Shown here piece after piece: positions 12,829-23,455 of a stretch of 64,000 bases of DNA (positions are counted from its first letter, which is position 1; the number at the start of each line of letters is the position of its first letter). A program made the translations under genes and the position numbers. The notes under the pieces are model-generated. The model searched no databases. It worked only from the letters and a program-made list of their open reading frames with translations, and had not been told where the DNA came from. Origin of the DNA: Ustulina deusta (taxonomy: Eukaryota; Ascomycota; Sordariomycetes; Xylariales; Xylariaceae). The stretch lies in contig JAJNNX010000076.1 of NCBI GenBank assembly GCA_023159155.1, forward strand, positions 1-64,000. Direction: 5' to 3'.

Positions 12829-14128
12829 CTACAAACCCCCAGGATTTATAGATGGAGTCTTTGGTGTCTTTCCCGAAATCCCTTGCGACATATTCTTCTG
12901 AGCTTGAGGGGTACTCGCGTAATTCGAAGTGTCCTTCCAATTGTCGTTGATGACGCATTGATCTTGGACAATCGTCTTGGTTTTGCCCTTGGTTTGAATT
13001 CTTTTTCCGTAATCGACTCTGGTCCCTCGTGGTGCGTTAATGGCGGCTTCGTAGTTATAACCAGATTTGGCTGTCTCGTCGCCAGTGCGAGGATCTGTCA
13101 CGTACTGATTCCAGGCTGTTGATGCACCAGCGAAACCATTCGTTTGCTTCTTGGATTCCCCTGTAGAATTTCCATTGGTAGGCACTTTCTTGCCTGCATT
13201 GAGTGCATATCCCAGCCCAACAGGAGACTCGTGGTCTTTGAAAACGCGAGATAAGGTATATGCATCAAGAGGCCGTTGGATTCCAGACCCGTCGGCACCA
13301 AGGCCACTCTGCCCTGACCATCCTTGCTCGGTCATTAGTCGGTATCCGAATGGATATTGTGATTCCAAGTCGGCTGTATCTTTCGAACCGACAGCTCCAT
13401 GAAAGCTGGGGCTTGTCAGGATGCACTTTTCAGCCTCACGCACGAAACTATCGGGTGTGGTAGACCGGGCAATGCTGATATTCTGAAGAGCTTCGCATAT
13501 ATTGTTGGCCTCACCACTCACGACACTCTTAGCCGCAAAGTTCATTGTGCCTCCAGCCTCTGTACGTGGCAGAGCAGCAGTGCTGGGCGAAGCACTTTGC
13601 TTGGAACAGACGTCATCATTCTTCGTGTACAATGATGCAGCAGAAGTTTCTGATGAAGCATCACCATCACCCCATTCTTGTCTCAACTGCTCAATGACTA
13701 TTGAAGAAAAATAAATCAGTAAATGAATTAAAAGTTATTTTATCTATATGGCCTTCGGGATATGGAGGACCAGAGGGCCCGGAGCTGACCGGAAGCGGGA
13801 AGAAGGGACTGATAATGCTTACTTCGACATAAAACAGACATTTGCTCCTCATCTAGAGTGGTCTGCTTTGAAATATACAGAGTGACCTATACAGATCAGC
13901 TGTGCTCCTAGGAACTGGACAGAGGACGTATTTGACAAGGATATTGCATACAATGCAGAAGAGGTGATAAGCCAAATGCTTGTGGTTGGCATCAGCAGTG
14001 ATGCTGCCAAGGAATTGTCCAAATGAGTCCTTCATATGTTTGGCGCAGTCCACGGAATCGAGGAGTTTACTGATAACTTCATTGCGGAATTCAAGGTCCG
14101 CTTCGTGTAGAGTGGAAGTCGTCGCCAT
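12829..14128 (-). CDS. G-patch domain protein (369 aa, three exons)
   Basis: Exons on the minus strand are 14128-13952, 13886-13823 and 13697-12829. The introns are 65 and 125 bp, with GTATGC...ATAG and GTAAGC...ATAG borders, and the model closes in frame at 369 aa. The N-terminal about 85 residues form a predicted helical segment (EVISKLLDSVDCAKHMKDSF). A G-patch-like motif lies at about residues 197-225, with the characteristic GW....GLG....GI..P pattern. The C-terminal third is basic and low in hydrophobic residues. G-patch proteins usually bind RNA or activate DEAH helicases in splicing or ribosome assembly. The specific role here is unknown. The ATG at 14128 fits exon 1 and has no in-frame competitor with better support. 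Confidence 0.75.
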
Positions 14129-15449
14129 GGCCGCTACTTGTTGGCTCGAACTTTCGGGGAAGAAAGGGTGCGGTCTGTACACAAGGCAAGGTCCCAGGTC
14201 TGTGGTGCCAGCAAAGGCAGGGTGTAGGTGAGGGGAAGTCAAGATGGCAAGAAGGTTAATCGGATAAGACGTGCAGGATAGAGGGAAAAAGAAAAATAAG
14301 ATTGACTTGCTGGTGCTGGTATTGTAAGCGGCAAAGAGGATTGGCTACCTGATAAGGAAACAAAGTAGAAGGCGCACCTTTGCGGGACGGCACTACATGT
14401 ATGGAAGGTACCAGCCACAGAAGCAGGCATTGGGGTGAGTCAGATTCTCGTCGAGACAGACTGGGACATCGTGTAAGTCCCTGTAATGTTAGGTCCCTGT
14501 TAGGGTAGGTACCTACGATAGTACTTATGCTCGCACATATGAGCACAGATGAGCACACATGTGACATGCTACCTAAGTAGGTAACCACCTGAAATGCTGC
14601 TTTATGCCGCATCTTGCAGTGATGGACAAGATCCTATATATGTACTTATACAACTACCATAGCAAATCAACTGAGTTTCGAATGGGAGAAATCTGGTAGG
14701 AGAGCAACAACGATTGGAAAAAACTATTATATTCTCCACTATCTCTGATTGTATCCCAGGCTATGGAATCAATAAGGCTGTGATGTATTTGACAGTAGTT
14801 TCAATAGTAGATAATGAGGAACTAACAGCCCTGCCACCACGGCCTTCGGGACAGCTGTATATGCAATAGATCCATGATTAGATAGATGGATCTTTCTTAT
14901 TCAAACCCCCTCCATCTCTTTCCACTTATCCAGCATCCTCGCGCGGATTTCGTTGTCAATTCGGTAGGCACCTACCTGTCATCCAAGCAGCAATGGATAA
15001 CTTACCGTACGTTCTTCAAGCTGGCACGAGGCATGCGAACCACACGTGTATTCGGTAGAAATGATGCCTATGTCGTGGCAAGAAAGATAGGTACTCCGTG
15101 AGTTCCCACACCTTCTTTTATCTCTTCTTCTCTTCTTCTTTCTCCCTCTAAAGTACCTTAATAACGGATTCACATTGTCTCACTACACCATGTCCAACTA
15201 ACACCTTGGTCGAATTGTTATTGTGAAAACATTAATAAAATGCTCACCACAAGAACACCTAGCACTAATAAACTATACACTCACATTTTTTTTGGAGTGT
15301 GTAAGCAACTGTAACAGATGTGTGTATACTATGACCCTCCACAAGAGCCACAATGCCGACCTATCTTTTCGATAACTTCAATCTATCCCTATGGCTCAAT
15401 AAAACATTGTTACATAATAGGGAATTATTCGCAAAATTTCTACCAACGA
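14129..15449. other. Intergenic, no gene seen
   Basis: Contains only short shadow ORFs. It holds several copies of the AGGTACCTA / TACCTACC motif (about 14507-14520, 14568-14583 and 14968-14978) and a pyrimidine-rich tract near 15118-15150. Confidence 0.6.
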
Positions 15450-15538
15450 GTTTCTGTGGCCTAGTGGTTATGGCATCTGTCTTACAAAGTCTCGGCTTCG
15501 ATCACAGAAGATCCCCGGTTCGATCCCGGGCAGGAACA
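15450..15538 (+). tRNA. tRNA-Val (UAC) with 16-nt intron
   Basis: The acceptor stem GTTTCTG (15450-15456) pairs with CAGGAAC (15531-15537), and A at 15538 is the discriminator. The D arm (TGGCCTAGTGGTTATGGCA) and T arm (CCCGG TTCGATC CCGGG) are intact, giving good A- and B-box promoters. The anticodon stem TCTGT (15476-15480) pairs with ACAGA (15504-15508). The anticodon is TAC at 15483-15485. The canonical intron follows position 37 at 15487-15502. Removing it leaves 73 nt. A run of five T follows directly as the Pol III terminator. Confidence 0.95.
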
Positions 15539-16136
15539 TTTTTGCACCGTGGAGGCTATCATATCTCGAGTTTGAAGCGGTGTGGCAGGTGGCATGCTGG
15601 CTGAGCGCTCCAAAACCATTCGTGATTATTCGGGCGGTTATTTTGCCTCCTTTTTACTTGCTAAAGCATTTACTAATAATGCCCTTCTACATAAGAGGAT
15701 CAAATCGGCCAGCAAAATTAGTACTAGTGCGCCCGGCATGACTCATGTGCCGGGTTACAGCCCCGCTTATAGCCCGGAGGTGATCCATCGCGAAGAGACG
15801 GCGGGAGAGGAGACGGGAAATGCCTTTCTTGGCCCAGCCAAGTTGCCCCCTCTGCCGATTTTTATTATACCAGTTAGGTCTAGCTCCCGCGGTCCCTATG
15901 GTTTTAGCTCAGCCTGGTAGAGGTAGTGAGGCTTACACTAATAATAAGCATCTAGTTATCTGATGATGAGTCCTGTAGTATATAAAAAAATATATATATG
16001 ATTATTTCCTCACCTTTTCACTATTCCCAATCGCTTTCTACACTCTCATTTTTAGATCTCACGCCTTAAGTTGCAACTGGGTCGGGTTCTACGTTACAAT
16101 ACACTGGTCGATTCTTCTATTATCCCACTTTCGGGC
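15539..16136. other. Intergenic; likely promoter of the downstream hydrolase
   Basis: A 600-bp region between the tRNA and the hydrolase. It has a TATA-like AT stretch at about 15978-15998 and a CT-rich leader (about 16005-16050) shortly before the start codon. An inverted repeat, GCCCGGCATGA / TCATGTGCCGGG, lies at about 15730-15753. No gene seen. Confidence 0.4.
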
Positions 16137-17297
16137 ATGGCTGAAGTGCACGGGAAGTGCACTCCACAGTTCGACAAGGTTCGTTCTCTCCTCCAACAGT
16201 ACATTGACTCAGGGGAAGAGGTCGGGGCCTGTATAGCCGTGAATGTTAATGGCGAGGATGTCGTGAATATCTGGGGCGGGTACATGGATCTGGAAACCAA
16301 GCAGCCTTGGGCAGAAGACACTATCGTTGGCGTAGCCTCGAGTTCAAAGATAGTCAGTAGTCTCGCCGTCCTCATGCTCGTCGATAGCGGCGCTATCTCT
16401 GTCCACGACAAAGTTTCCAAGTATTGGCCTGAATTCGCCGCTAACGGGAAAGAGAATATCGAGATTCGTCATCTGCTGTCACATACTTCCGGCGTCGCTG
16501 GCTGGGATGACAAGGTCACCATGGATGAGATCTGTGATCCCATCGCCTCCACGGCAAAGCTAGCCTCTCAGGCACCGTGGTGGGAGCCCGGGACAGCATC
16601 GGCCTACCATGCCTGGAACTTCGGTCATATGTTGAGCGAAATCGTACGTCGTGTGACGGGAATGAGTCTGAAGCAGTTGATCGCCGAGAAGATCGCCGCG
16701 CCCTTGGGCGCCGATTTCCAACTCGGCATCTTGGAAAAAGACGCCCCTCGTGTTGCCCATCTCACAACGCCAGTCTCGTCGGGGCCTGCTCCAGATTTTA
16801 AGCCCGGCCCCCTCTTTATAAAGGCCATCGCGAACCCCATGATGCCGCCCAACGTGGGCAAGCGGCCTGCGTGGAGGCAAGGCGAGATCGGCGCTTCCAA
16901 CGGATATAGCAACGCTCACGCAATGAATAAAATACTTTCCACTGTCACGCTCGCGGGCCACGAGGGCACCTCCGAGCACAAGAAATTGCTGTCCAAATCG
17001 ACGGTCGACTTGATCTTCGAGGAGCAATCCCAGGGAACGGATCTTGCTATTGGTGTGCCTATCCGTTTCGGCATCGGATATGCCATTAAAGGCGACGGAG
17101 ACTGGGTCGACGATTGGATGCCCGCGGGCGATATCGCTTATTGGGGTGGCTCGGGTGGCTCCCTCGGCATAATGGATGTCGGTCGCAAAGTTACAATTAC
17201 CTACGCCATGAACAAGAGATCGCCCACCCTCATTGGAAATACGGCTGCTAAGGCGTACATAGGTGCAATCTACAAGGCGTTGGGAGTCAAGATTTAG
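16137..17297 (+). CDS. Serine beta-lactamase-like hydrolase/transesterase (386 aa)
   Basis: An intronless gene. The start is the ATG at 16137; the frame is open upstream but only from a TTG. The protein has the fold signatures of the class C beta-lactamase / EstB / LovD superfamily. These are the S-x-x-K motif SSSK at residues 68-71 (nucleophile Ser68, base Lys71), HTSG at 116-119 and the tyrosine motif YHAWN at 157-161. A GGSGGSLG glycine-rich segment near the C-terminus corresponds to the third motif region. There is no signal peptide, so a cytosolic enzyme is expected. Fungal members act as esterases, carboxypeptidase-like hydrolases or acyltransferases in secondary metabolism; the substrate cannot be read from sequence. 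It lies beside a dead amidohydrolase and a multidrug-type ABC transporter. Confidence 0.85.
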   Translation: MAEVHGKCTPQFDKVRSLLQQYIDSGEEVGACIAVNVNGEDVVNIWGGYMDLETKQPWAEDTIVGVASSSKIVSSLAVLMLVDSGAISVHDKVSKYWPEFAANGKENIEIRHLLSHTSGVAGWDDKVTMDEICDPIASTAKLASQAPWWEPGTASAYHAWNFGHMLSEIVRRVTGMSLKQLIAEKIAAPLGADFQLGILEKDAPRVAHLTTPVSSGPAPDFKPGPLFIKAIANPMMPPNVGKRPAWRQGEIGASNGYSNAHAMNKILSTVTLAGHEGTSEHKKLLSKSTVDLIFEEQSQGTDLAIGVPIRFGIGYAIKGDGDWVDDWMPAGDIAYWGGSGGSLGIMDVGRKVTITYAMNKRSPTLIGNTAAKAYIGAIYKALGVKI

Positions 17298-17617
17298 TGA
17301 CTGTGGATGAGGACATGAGCTAAGTCAGGATGAATAATGAACTATACTTAGGACAGGTTTCGGTGGTTAGGTCCGTGCATAGAATGTGGCCAAACAAAGC
17401 TACACCAGCTAGACCGAGCCCTCCTTACCTCTATTAAACACCCCAATTATTCCGTTACCTACCTAGCAAAGGTAGTATATACTTCCTCGGTATTCATCGT
17501 ATAGTTCGCTCGGATTACGATGTCTCCCTTAATCCAGGGCTTGTGGGGATTGTCTGGCTTAGGCATCAAGACTGGCGAAAAGTTTTCTTGAAAAGTTATT
17601 GTTAGGGTCGTAATACC
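17298..17617. other. Intergenic with an unrecognised minus-strand reading frame
   Basis: A minus-strand frame from 17713 to 17459 overlaps the start of the amidohydrolase remnant. Its last 60 codons (FGITTLTITFQENFSPVL, then MPKPDNPHKPWIKG) look protein-like and may be the relic of another gene. I do not recognise it. Confidence 0.3.
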
Positions 17618-18090
17618 GAAGACCATCCAGCTGGAGCATCGATGATGCTTACACCTAGACTCACATCTGATACCCGCGCGGCCTGCGACCTCATTGCCTC
17701 CAGCACCGTGCAATCATACCCCAGGGTCAAGACCATCCTCTCTCATGCTGGAGGCACTTTGCCTTATCTCGCCCTGCGCCCAGCCGCCGCGTTGCCCTAC
17801 ATTCCCACCGAGTTACCATCCGTATACCAGCATATGACCAGCTCCAAGCTCGCGCAGAGCTTCTACTTCGACACTGCGCTGTCCGCCACCCGGCCCCAGC
17901 TACGATTGTTGAGCTAGTTGGCGAAGCCTAGTCATGTATTGTTCGGTAGCGACTTTTCTTAGGCCCCCCCGCGCCGTCTATCAACTAGATGAATGGGTTG
18001 CTGGACGAATATGAGGAGAAGGATCCGGAGCTCACGACGTCGCCGAATATTACCGACGTAGCCTTGAAGCTGTTCCCCCGCCTATGTAAA
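17618..18090 (+). pseudogene. Broken amidohydrolase 2 family (ACMSD / 6-MSA decarboxylase-like) C-terminal fragment
   Basis: The first open stretch reads DTRAACDLIASSTVQSY, then ILSHAGGTLPYLALR and YFDTALS. This is the conserved metal-site core of amidohydrolase-2 decarboxylases (ILSHAGGTLPYL carries the catalytic His). The frame then meets a TAG, continues as KPSHVLFGSDFS (the HVLFGSDFP motif with the catalytic Asp), meets another TAG, and shifts frame. The C-terminal block ending ALKLFPRL is readable to about 18087. The N-terminal half is missing. With two in-frame stops, a frameshift and a truncation it is a clear pseudogene. Family members decarboxylate small aromatic or muconate acids in catabolic and polyketide pathways. 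Confidence 0.75.
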
Positions 18091-18313
18091 CGCTTAGCTT
18101 GTAAAGGTTGGAAAAGGTCAGATTGTGCTGGCAGCGTCGGGAGGGGTTACTGCACCATGGTCACCCCTTCGATTGGTGATTCAGTGCTAATTCGAATTAA
18201 TACACTATGATACGGTCGAACTGAAGAAATATTTCTGTTTTGGTTGTAGGTTCCTTACCTGATACTTTATTTCCTACGTGAACCTCTCTCCCTCTATTAT
18301 CGTGTTCTCAATA

Positions 18314-21300
18314 CTATGTCAAAGTCGCTCGTTCCCAGTTAAGACTAACGTCTTGTAATTTGCCATCTCCCATCACTGCCACAGCGTCTCGCCCAGTCTT
18401 CATATGATTCTCTAGAACGCCAAGTCTATGTGCCACGATAATAACTGTATGGCCTTTTCTACTGAACTCCTCATCGATAATACGATAGATGGTTGACTCT
18501 GTGGCCGAATCCAGGGACGACGTGGCTTCGTCTAGGAGAACTATAGGTTTGATTCCATATCGTCCCAGAAAACTAGCCTTCACCAACGCACGGCACAGCG
18601 CGAACAGTTGGCATTGTCCCACTGATAGCTCGGAAAATAGTAACATCTTCTGATCAAGGATCGGATTCTCGCCGCCCGGGCCTTCGAACTTGTCGAAAGT
18701 GTCTGCCTGCTCAATAGGATTTGTACCTTCAATAGGGTCTGTCGTGTGTCCTCTTGAGAAGTGTGACAATAATTCAGTTTTTCGTAATGTCTCCATAATT
18801 ATGTCGTTTGAAATCGACGCGCCTGGGTCCAGGTTGAAGCGGACCGTCTCATGGAGCAGAAGTAGAGGATCTTGGGAGACAGTGATAAAACATCGTTGTC
18901 TCAGTACTTCCAGAGAGACTTGCTTGATATCGATGCTATCAATCTCAATCTTGCCGGATTTTAATTCAAGAATTCGCAACAGCGTCAGTAGTAGGGTACT
19001 TTTGCCACTAGAACACTTAATCAGACTCTGTAATTCTTTGTCGTTCTCGGGGACCTTGCCTGCCAGTACGCCCACAAACAACAAGCTTCTGCCCTGCTGG
19101 GATATCCAAATTCAGAGCCTTGAGAGCTACATTTTCCGATCTATGTATTATGCCATTAGGTGTGAAATCAGAGATATATCGTCCCCGGGATTACGTACTG
19201 GTACGATGCCGTAGCATGTTTCAACTGAATATGCCCTCTCTGGGGCCAGTCTAGTGCAGGATCTAAGCCTAACACCCTTCCACCCTCAAACGGAGTCATG
19301 TTTTCTAAAGTTTTCAGCCTGGCAATCGCACCAAGAGATGTTTCTAGTAGAGCCCAATTCTCAACCAATCTTAGGAGGGTGGTATTTGCTACAAGCATAG
19401 TATTAAGTGCAACTCCGATTTGTGCACCGCTAATGTGCCCTTTGAAACTTACAGCTATTACAACAACTGTTGTCGCTATAGCTGCGGCTAGGAGGTCAAG
19501 AACAATATTGAGCCATCTTTGAAGACACAAAAGGAGGAATTCTGGTCTTGATGAGTCGTTGACCTTAACGATGTTCTCTCTTGTCACGTCTCCGGACCAG
19601 CCAAATGTTCGTATTGTTTCGAGACCCTCGATCTGAGATAATGTTAGCTAAGCGCTGTATCCGGCAAGTTCTTACTCACAGACTCTAAGAAGCTAGAGAA
19701 CACTCCTGCGCGAGCCTCGAGCTCTAAGAACCGCAGCTGTCTAGACGTTCGGAGATAGACTTTCTGGATGACGTAAACGACAGTTATGCAAGCTGGCAAA
19801 GACAGCGCGAGCCATTTTTCCGCGATGCACAAAAGTACCACTTGCATCAAGAGCTTGAAAATCTCTGGCTGTTGCATTAGGTTACAGCGCTTTAAAGATG
19901 AGAAAACCTTAAACTTACGAGTTACAAGTGTGGTAAACGCCGATGGCAACTGCTTGTCGATAAGCTGGATGTCTTGGGTAAACCTGGATATTATTAGTTA
20001 AAAAAGGGCTGCACAGCTCTTACCGAAGCTTACCTGTTCAAGATTGAACCATTTTCGGTCGCTGAAAAAAAGGATAAAGGGGCGCTTCGCAGATTTAGTC
20101 ATCACATGTAGCACACACTAGAGGGGAGGGGGGTAGGCGGGTCAACTCTTACTTCGTCACAATGTTTAAAAGATGGCGATGGAGCCTCATGCCAGATTGG
20201 GGGGCAAGTCGGGTAAAGTTAGACCTTTGAGCGGTTAATGACACGGAGTAGCTATAGAGCTCGACGGGATATTACTTACCACATCTGACCGCTAGTGGAG
20301 AGCCACGACAGGAGCGATAGAAAAAGAAAGCCAATAATATAGAACGCGTCGCTTCGATTATACTTCCTCTCTGTCCATAATTGTAACCAGTATTGGGGAA
20401 AAGTGATAAAAAACGCATATGACACAGTGAAAATTATGAGAGCTAGGATATTAATAAGCCCGATAAATCTCATGTAGTACCCTATGCATGTATTAGTAAC
20501 GTTTTGTAAACCTTACAGAAAAGAAAAGATACCATAGATCGCGGGGTCTCCGGTTTGCCGTGCGAGATCGGCTTCAGTTTCCTCCTTAACTCTTAGCTGA
20601 GCGTTAAGTGCATCGTAGCCGCCTGCCAATTTCGTATTTTCATTGAGATGATGGCTAGTAGCAGAGAACTTGGCTAGAGACTCGGATTTGACCTTGATGG
20701 TCTGCCAAGGCCCTTGGTCGACAATGCTGTTATTTCCCAGTACCACGACATGATCCGCTGCTTGAAAATATTGTGCTACTCAACTTAGCCACTAGTACAA
20801 AACAGAAAGAACGAAGGCTTACACGAATTAGAAACAAGGATTACGGTAGTTTTCAGCTGCTGAAGGAGCCCTGTCGGCTTGAACAAGTGGTTAAAGATCG
20901 TGCGCTCGGTATCACCATCCAGCCCACTAAATGTGTCGTCAAGGAGCAATATGTCGCATCTAGCAAATAATGCTCGTGCGAGAGCCTCAGGTGCATTTGT
21001 TAGCTTTTCTCATTTGAGGGTCTTTAATAGACATACCACTCGCTGTCTCTGGCCTCCAGAGAGATTGAGCCCTCTACTCCCGATTTGGGTTTGGTCTCCA
21101 TTGTAAAGCGAAGCAAGGTCTTGAGTGAGACAGCATATCTCGATGACTTTATCATACCATTGCTGGGACCACGGCGACATAGGGTCGTTCATATTAGCGA
21201 ACCCTCGTATAGCATTCCTGATGGTACCATTGGGTAGCCAAGGTCTTTGAGCGCAGTACGCTATCCGATGACTTGATAACCTGATTGAGCCGTGCGCAGG

Positions 21301-23455
21301 AAGGACCTCGCCAATCAATGATCGTAGTAGGCTTGACTTGCCGCTGCCAGTAGGACCAGACAAAATAGTAAATGATTCTGCAGCTAACTCGATATTGATG
21401 TTCTTTAAGGGGACCCCCTTAGAGCCGATGGCTACGTCTCGGATTTGAATGGCAGGACCCGGCTTTACTAAGTGGCCAGACGAGGGATCCCACACTAAGG
21501 GATGTGTATTACTCCTCATTAGAGTCCCACGGTACGCCTGCAAAGGCTGCTGAAGGAGGAATGTTTGAATCCTTTCAAATCCAGAGAAAGCGGCAATGGT
21601 TCGCGGTACCATAGTCATCACCATATTTGCAGGGTGCGTAATCATACTTAAGATAGCCATGGTAGTAAAAGCAGTCTCAGTACGCAAAGTGCGACCATGA
21701 GCTTCCGAAATTGCTGCGAAAAGGACTAAAGTAATAGCAGGGGAAAATATCCCAAGGGCATTGGCTAGACTCCCATTAACATATAGATAGATTTGTTGGA
21801 CATGTGTATGCTTACATACCTGTAATAGCATAATAAAGCATAACCAATCTTAGTTCTGAAGCCTTATACAGCTCGGTATTTCGAAGGGTTTGGATGCGGC
21901 GCGTTATATCGTATTGAAACCCAAGCATTTTGATAACCTTTATAGAGGCTAGCATACCACTCGTAGCAGCTATTCGGTCTTGTGTTGCAACATTCCAAGC
22001 TTTTTGGCGAGGCTGGAGGTGTTTTGCTACAAACCGACTCATATGCGAACACACTACATGGCTTAGCATTTGATCGAAGAGGTTAATACATAGATATACT
22101 GACAATAAATCAGAAAGAGAGGAAGGGGCCAGATCCAGCCAATCTGGTTAGCCAGAAGCCCTATACCAATTAGAACTTCAAGTACTTGGGCCCAGATCTC
22201 GTGAACCATCTCTGCAATGCCTTCGAGACCATCTGCATCAGTGCTCATCAATGTAGTAGCTTCGCCGGTATCATAGGCCACGCTAGGCAATTCGAGAGTT
22301 TTGTTGTAAATAAGGCCAATGAGCGCAGTTCTAGTCATGAGTTTCAGCCTGTTCAAAGAGTGCTGGTATTTGGCTGTAGACAACTAATATCGCTAATCAG
22401 CAGCAAACCTATGAGGAGGTGAGGATTCTAGCTCATACAGCAAGGCCAACATAAATAATAAGAGATGACACAATAAGCCAGAATCCGGAATGGTTTTCCG
22501 AAGTAACAGAGGAATCCATAGCAAATTTAATGGACTGTTTAATTAAAGAAGGCTGGGCGTAGCGAAAAACAATCAAAAATAATCGTGGGATGGCGGCAGC
22601 GAGAAATGGCATCTGCAGGCACTTGAACAAGGCTAACGGGAGTGTCTTTCTGGTTTCAGGTAACGCTAAATAGGTGAGTAAGAATCAAGAAGAAATAGGT
22701 ATTGTTGGAGTGGCTAACGAACCTCGCTGGGACCATGCCTGGAGCATTGTAGCTCTCGTATACTCTGATTTCATGTCTTCGCTTAGAGGCGGAACGTCTT
22801 GTGGAAGCAGCATATTTCTGTAACCGCGAGAAAGTATCGGGTTAATCCATATAAATAGCAACCTACTCAAGACACTGCGCATGTCTTCCGGAAGCAGGCG
22901 GCTACCGATATCATGGAATACCGACCGCTTGACGAAGCACTCCCAGACCAGAAGCACCGAATAAATGGTACAACGTACAACAACGGGACGCGAGTTGCTC
23001 GTTGGCTTAGCCGGCATAGTTAGATATAGAGCATCACACAGCATGGATGCGGAGAGATGCAGGATAGCCAAATCTGAAGCCTTATGAGACCGCTGTTGCT
23101 CGAGAAACAGCAACACACTTAGGCCCAAGGCAGCCAGTGCTGAGGCAAGAAGGGCGACCAAAAAGGGTGTTTCATCTTGAGAGCCCGAACTCGGTATGCC
23201 GGACCAATAAGACGCGAGTATGATGGCAAGGGTCACGGCCAAGATCTGTCAAATGTCAATGTCCGTGATATTAGAAACAGGGCTGAATCATGTAAAGCGC
23301 GGGATACTGACGGATTTCAACGGGCCCTGCCAGCTAGGGGTCCGTCTTGGGCTGGATTTGAGGAGCCTCTTTAGTCGGGCAGGAAGAAGCAAGAGAAATA
23401 TCACAGCACATATGGTGGAAATATTATTCAAGGGAATTGCTGAACCGATGGCCAT
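18314..23455 (-). CDS. ABC-C (MRP-type) multidrug/metabolite transporter (1441 aa, 16 exons)
   Basis: Exons (minus): 23455-23312, 23245-22723, 22665-22439, 22383-22104, 22053-21820, 21764-21037, 20985-20823, 20775-20533, 20481-20280, 20224-20153, 20084-20034, 19983-19919, 19864-19680, 19632-19199, 19140-19060, 19007-18314. All splice phases agree and CDS length is 4326 nt. The product is a full fungal ABC-C exporter with an N-terminal TMD0-like segment, then TMD1-NBD1-TMD2-NBD2. NBD1 has GPTGSGKS (about 606-613), LSGGQ and a degenerate Walker B (LLLDD), with no H-loop His (LVSNS). NBD2 has GRTGSGKST (1207-1215), LSVGQ, VLLDEATSSLD and H-loop His1403, so one consensus ATP site is expected, as usual in this family. 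Intron 15 is a 52-nt GC-AG intron inside the NBD2 Walker A. It probably exports conjugates, toxins or a local metabolite at the plasma or vacuolar membrane. Confidence 0.9.

Noticed and set aside
15582..15920. 112-codon plus-strand frame downstream of the tRNA
   Set aside because: No motif and no splice or promoter support; its first part overlaps the tRNA flank and the composition is mixed.
16071..16136. N-terminal extension of the beta-lactamase-like protein
   Set aside because: It would begin at TTG; the first ATG at 16137 gives a normal N-terminus for the family.
20252..20279. 28-nt intron in the ABC transporter (alternative acceptor at CTATAG)
   Set aside because: Too short for the spliceosome; the acceptor at 20225 gives a 55-nt intron with a branch site and keeps the frame.
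20513..20532. Donor GTAAGG at the end of exon 8 of the ABC transporter
   Set aside because: Its phase does not match the next exon; the GTATCT donor at 20532 joins in frame and gives the expected transmembrane sequence.
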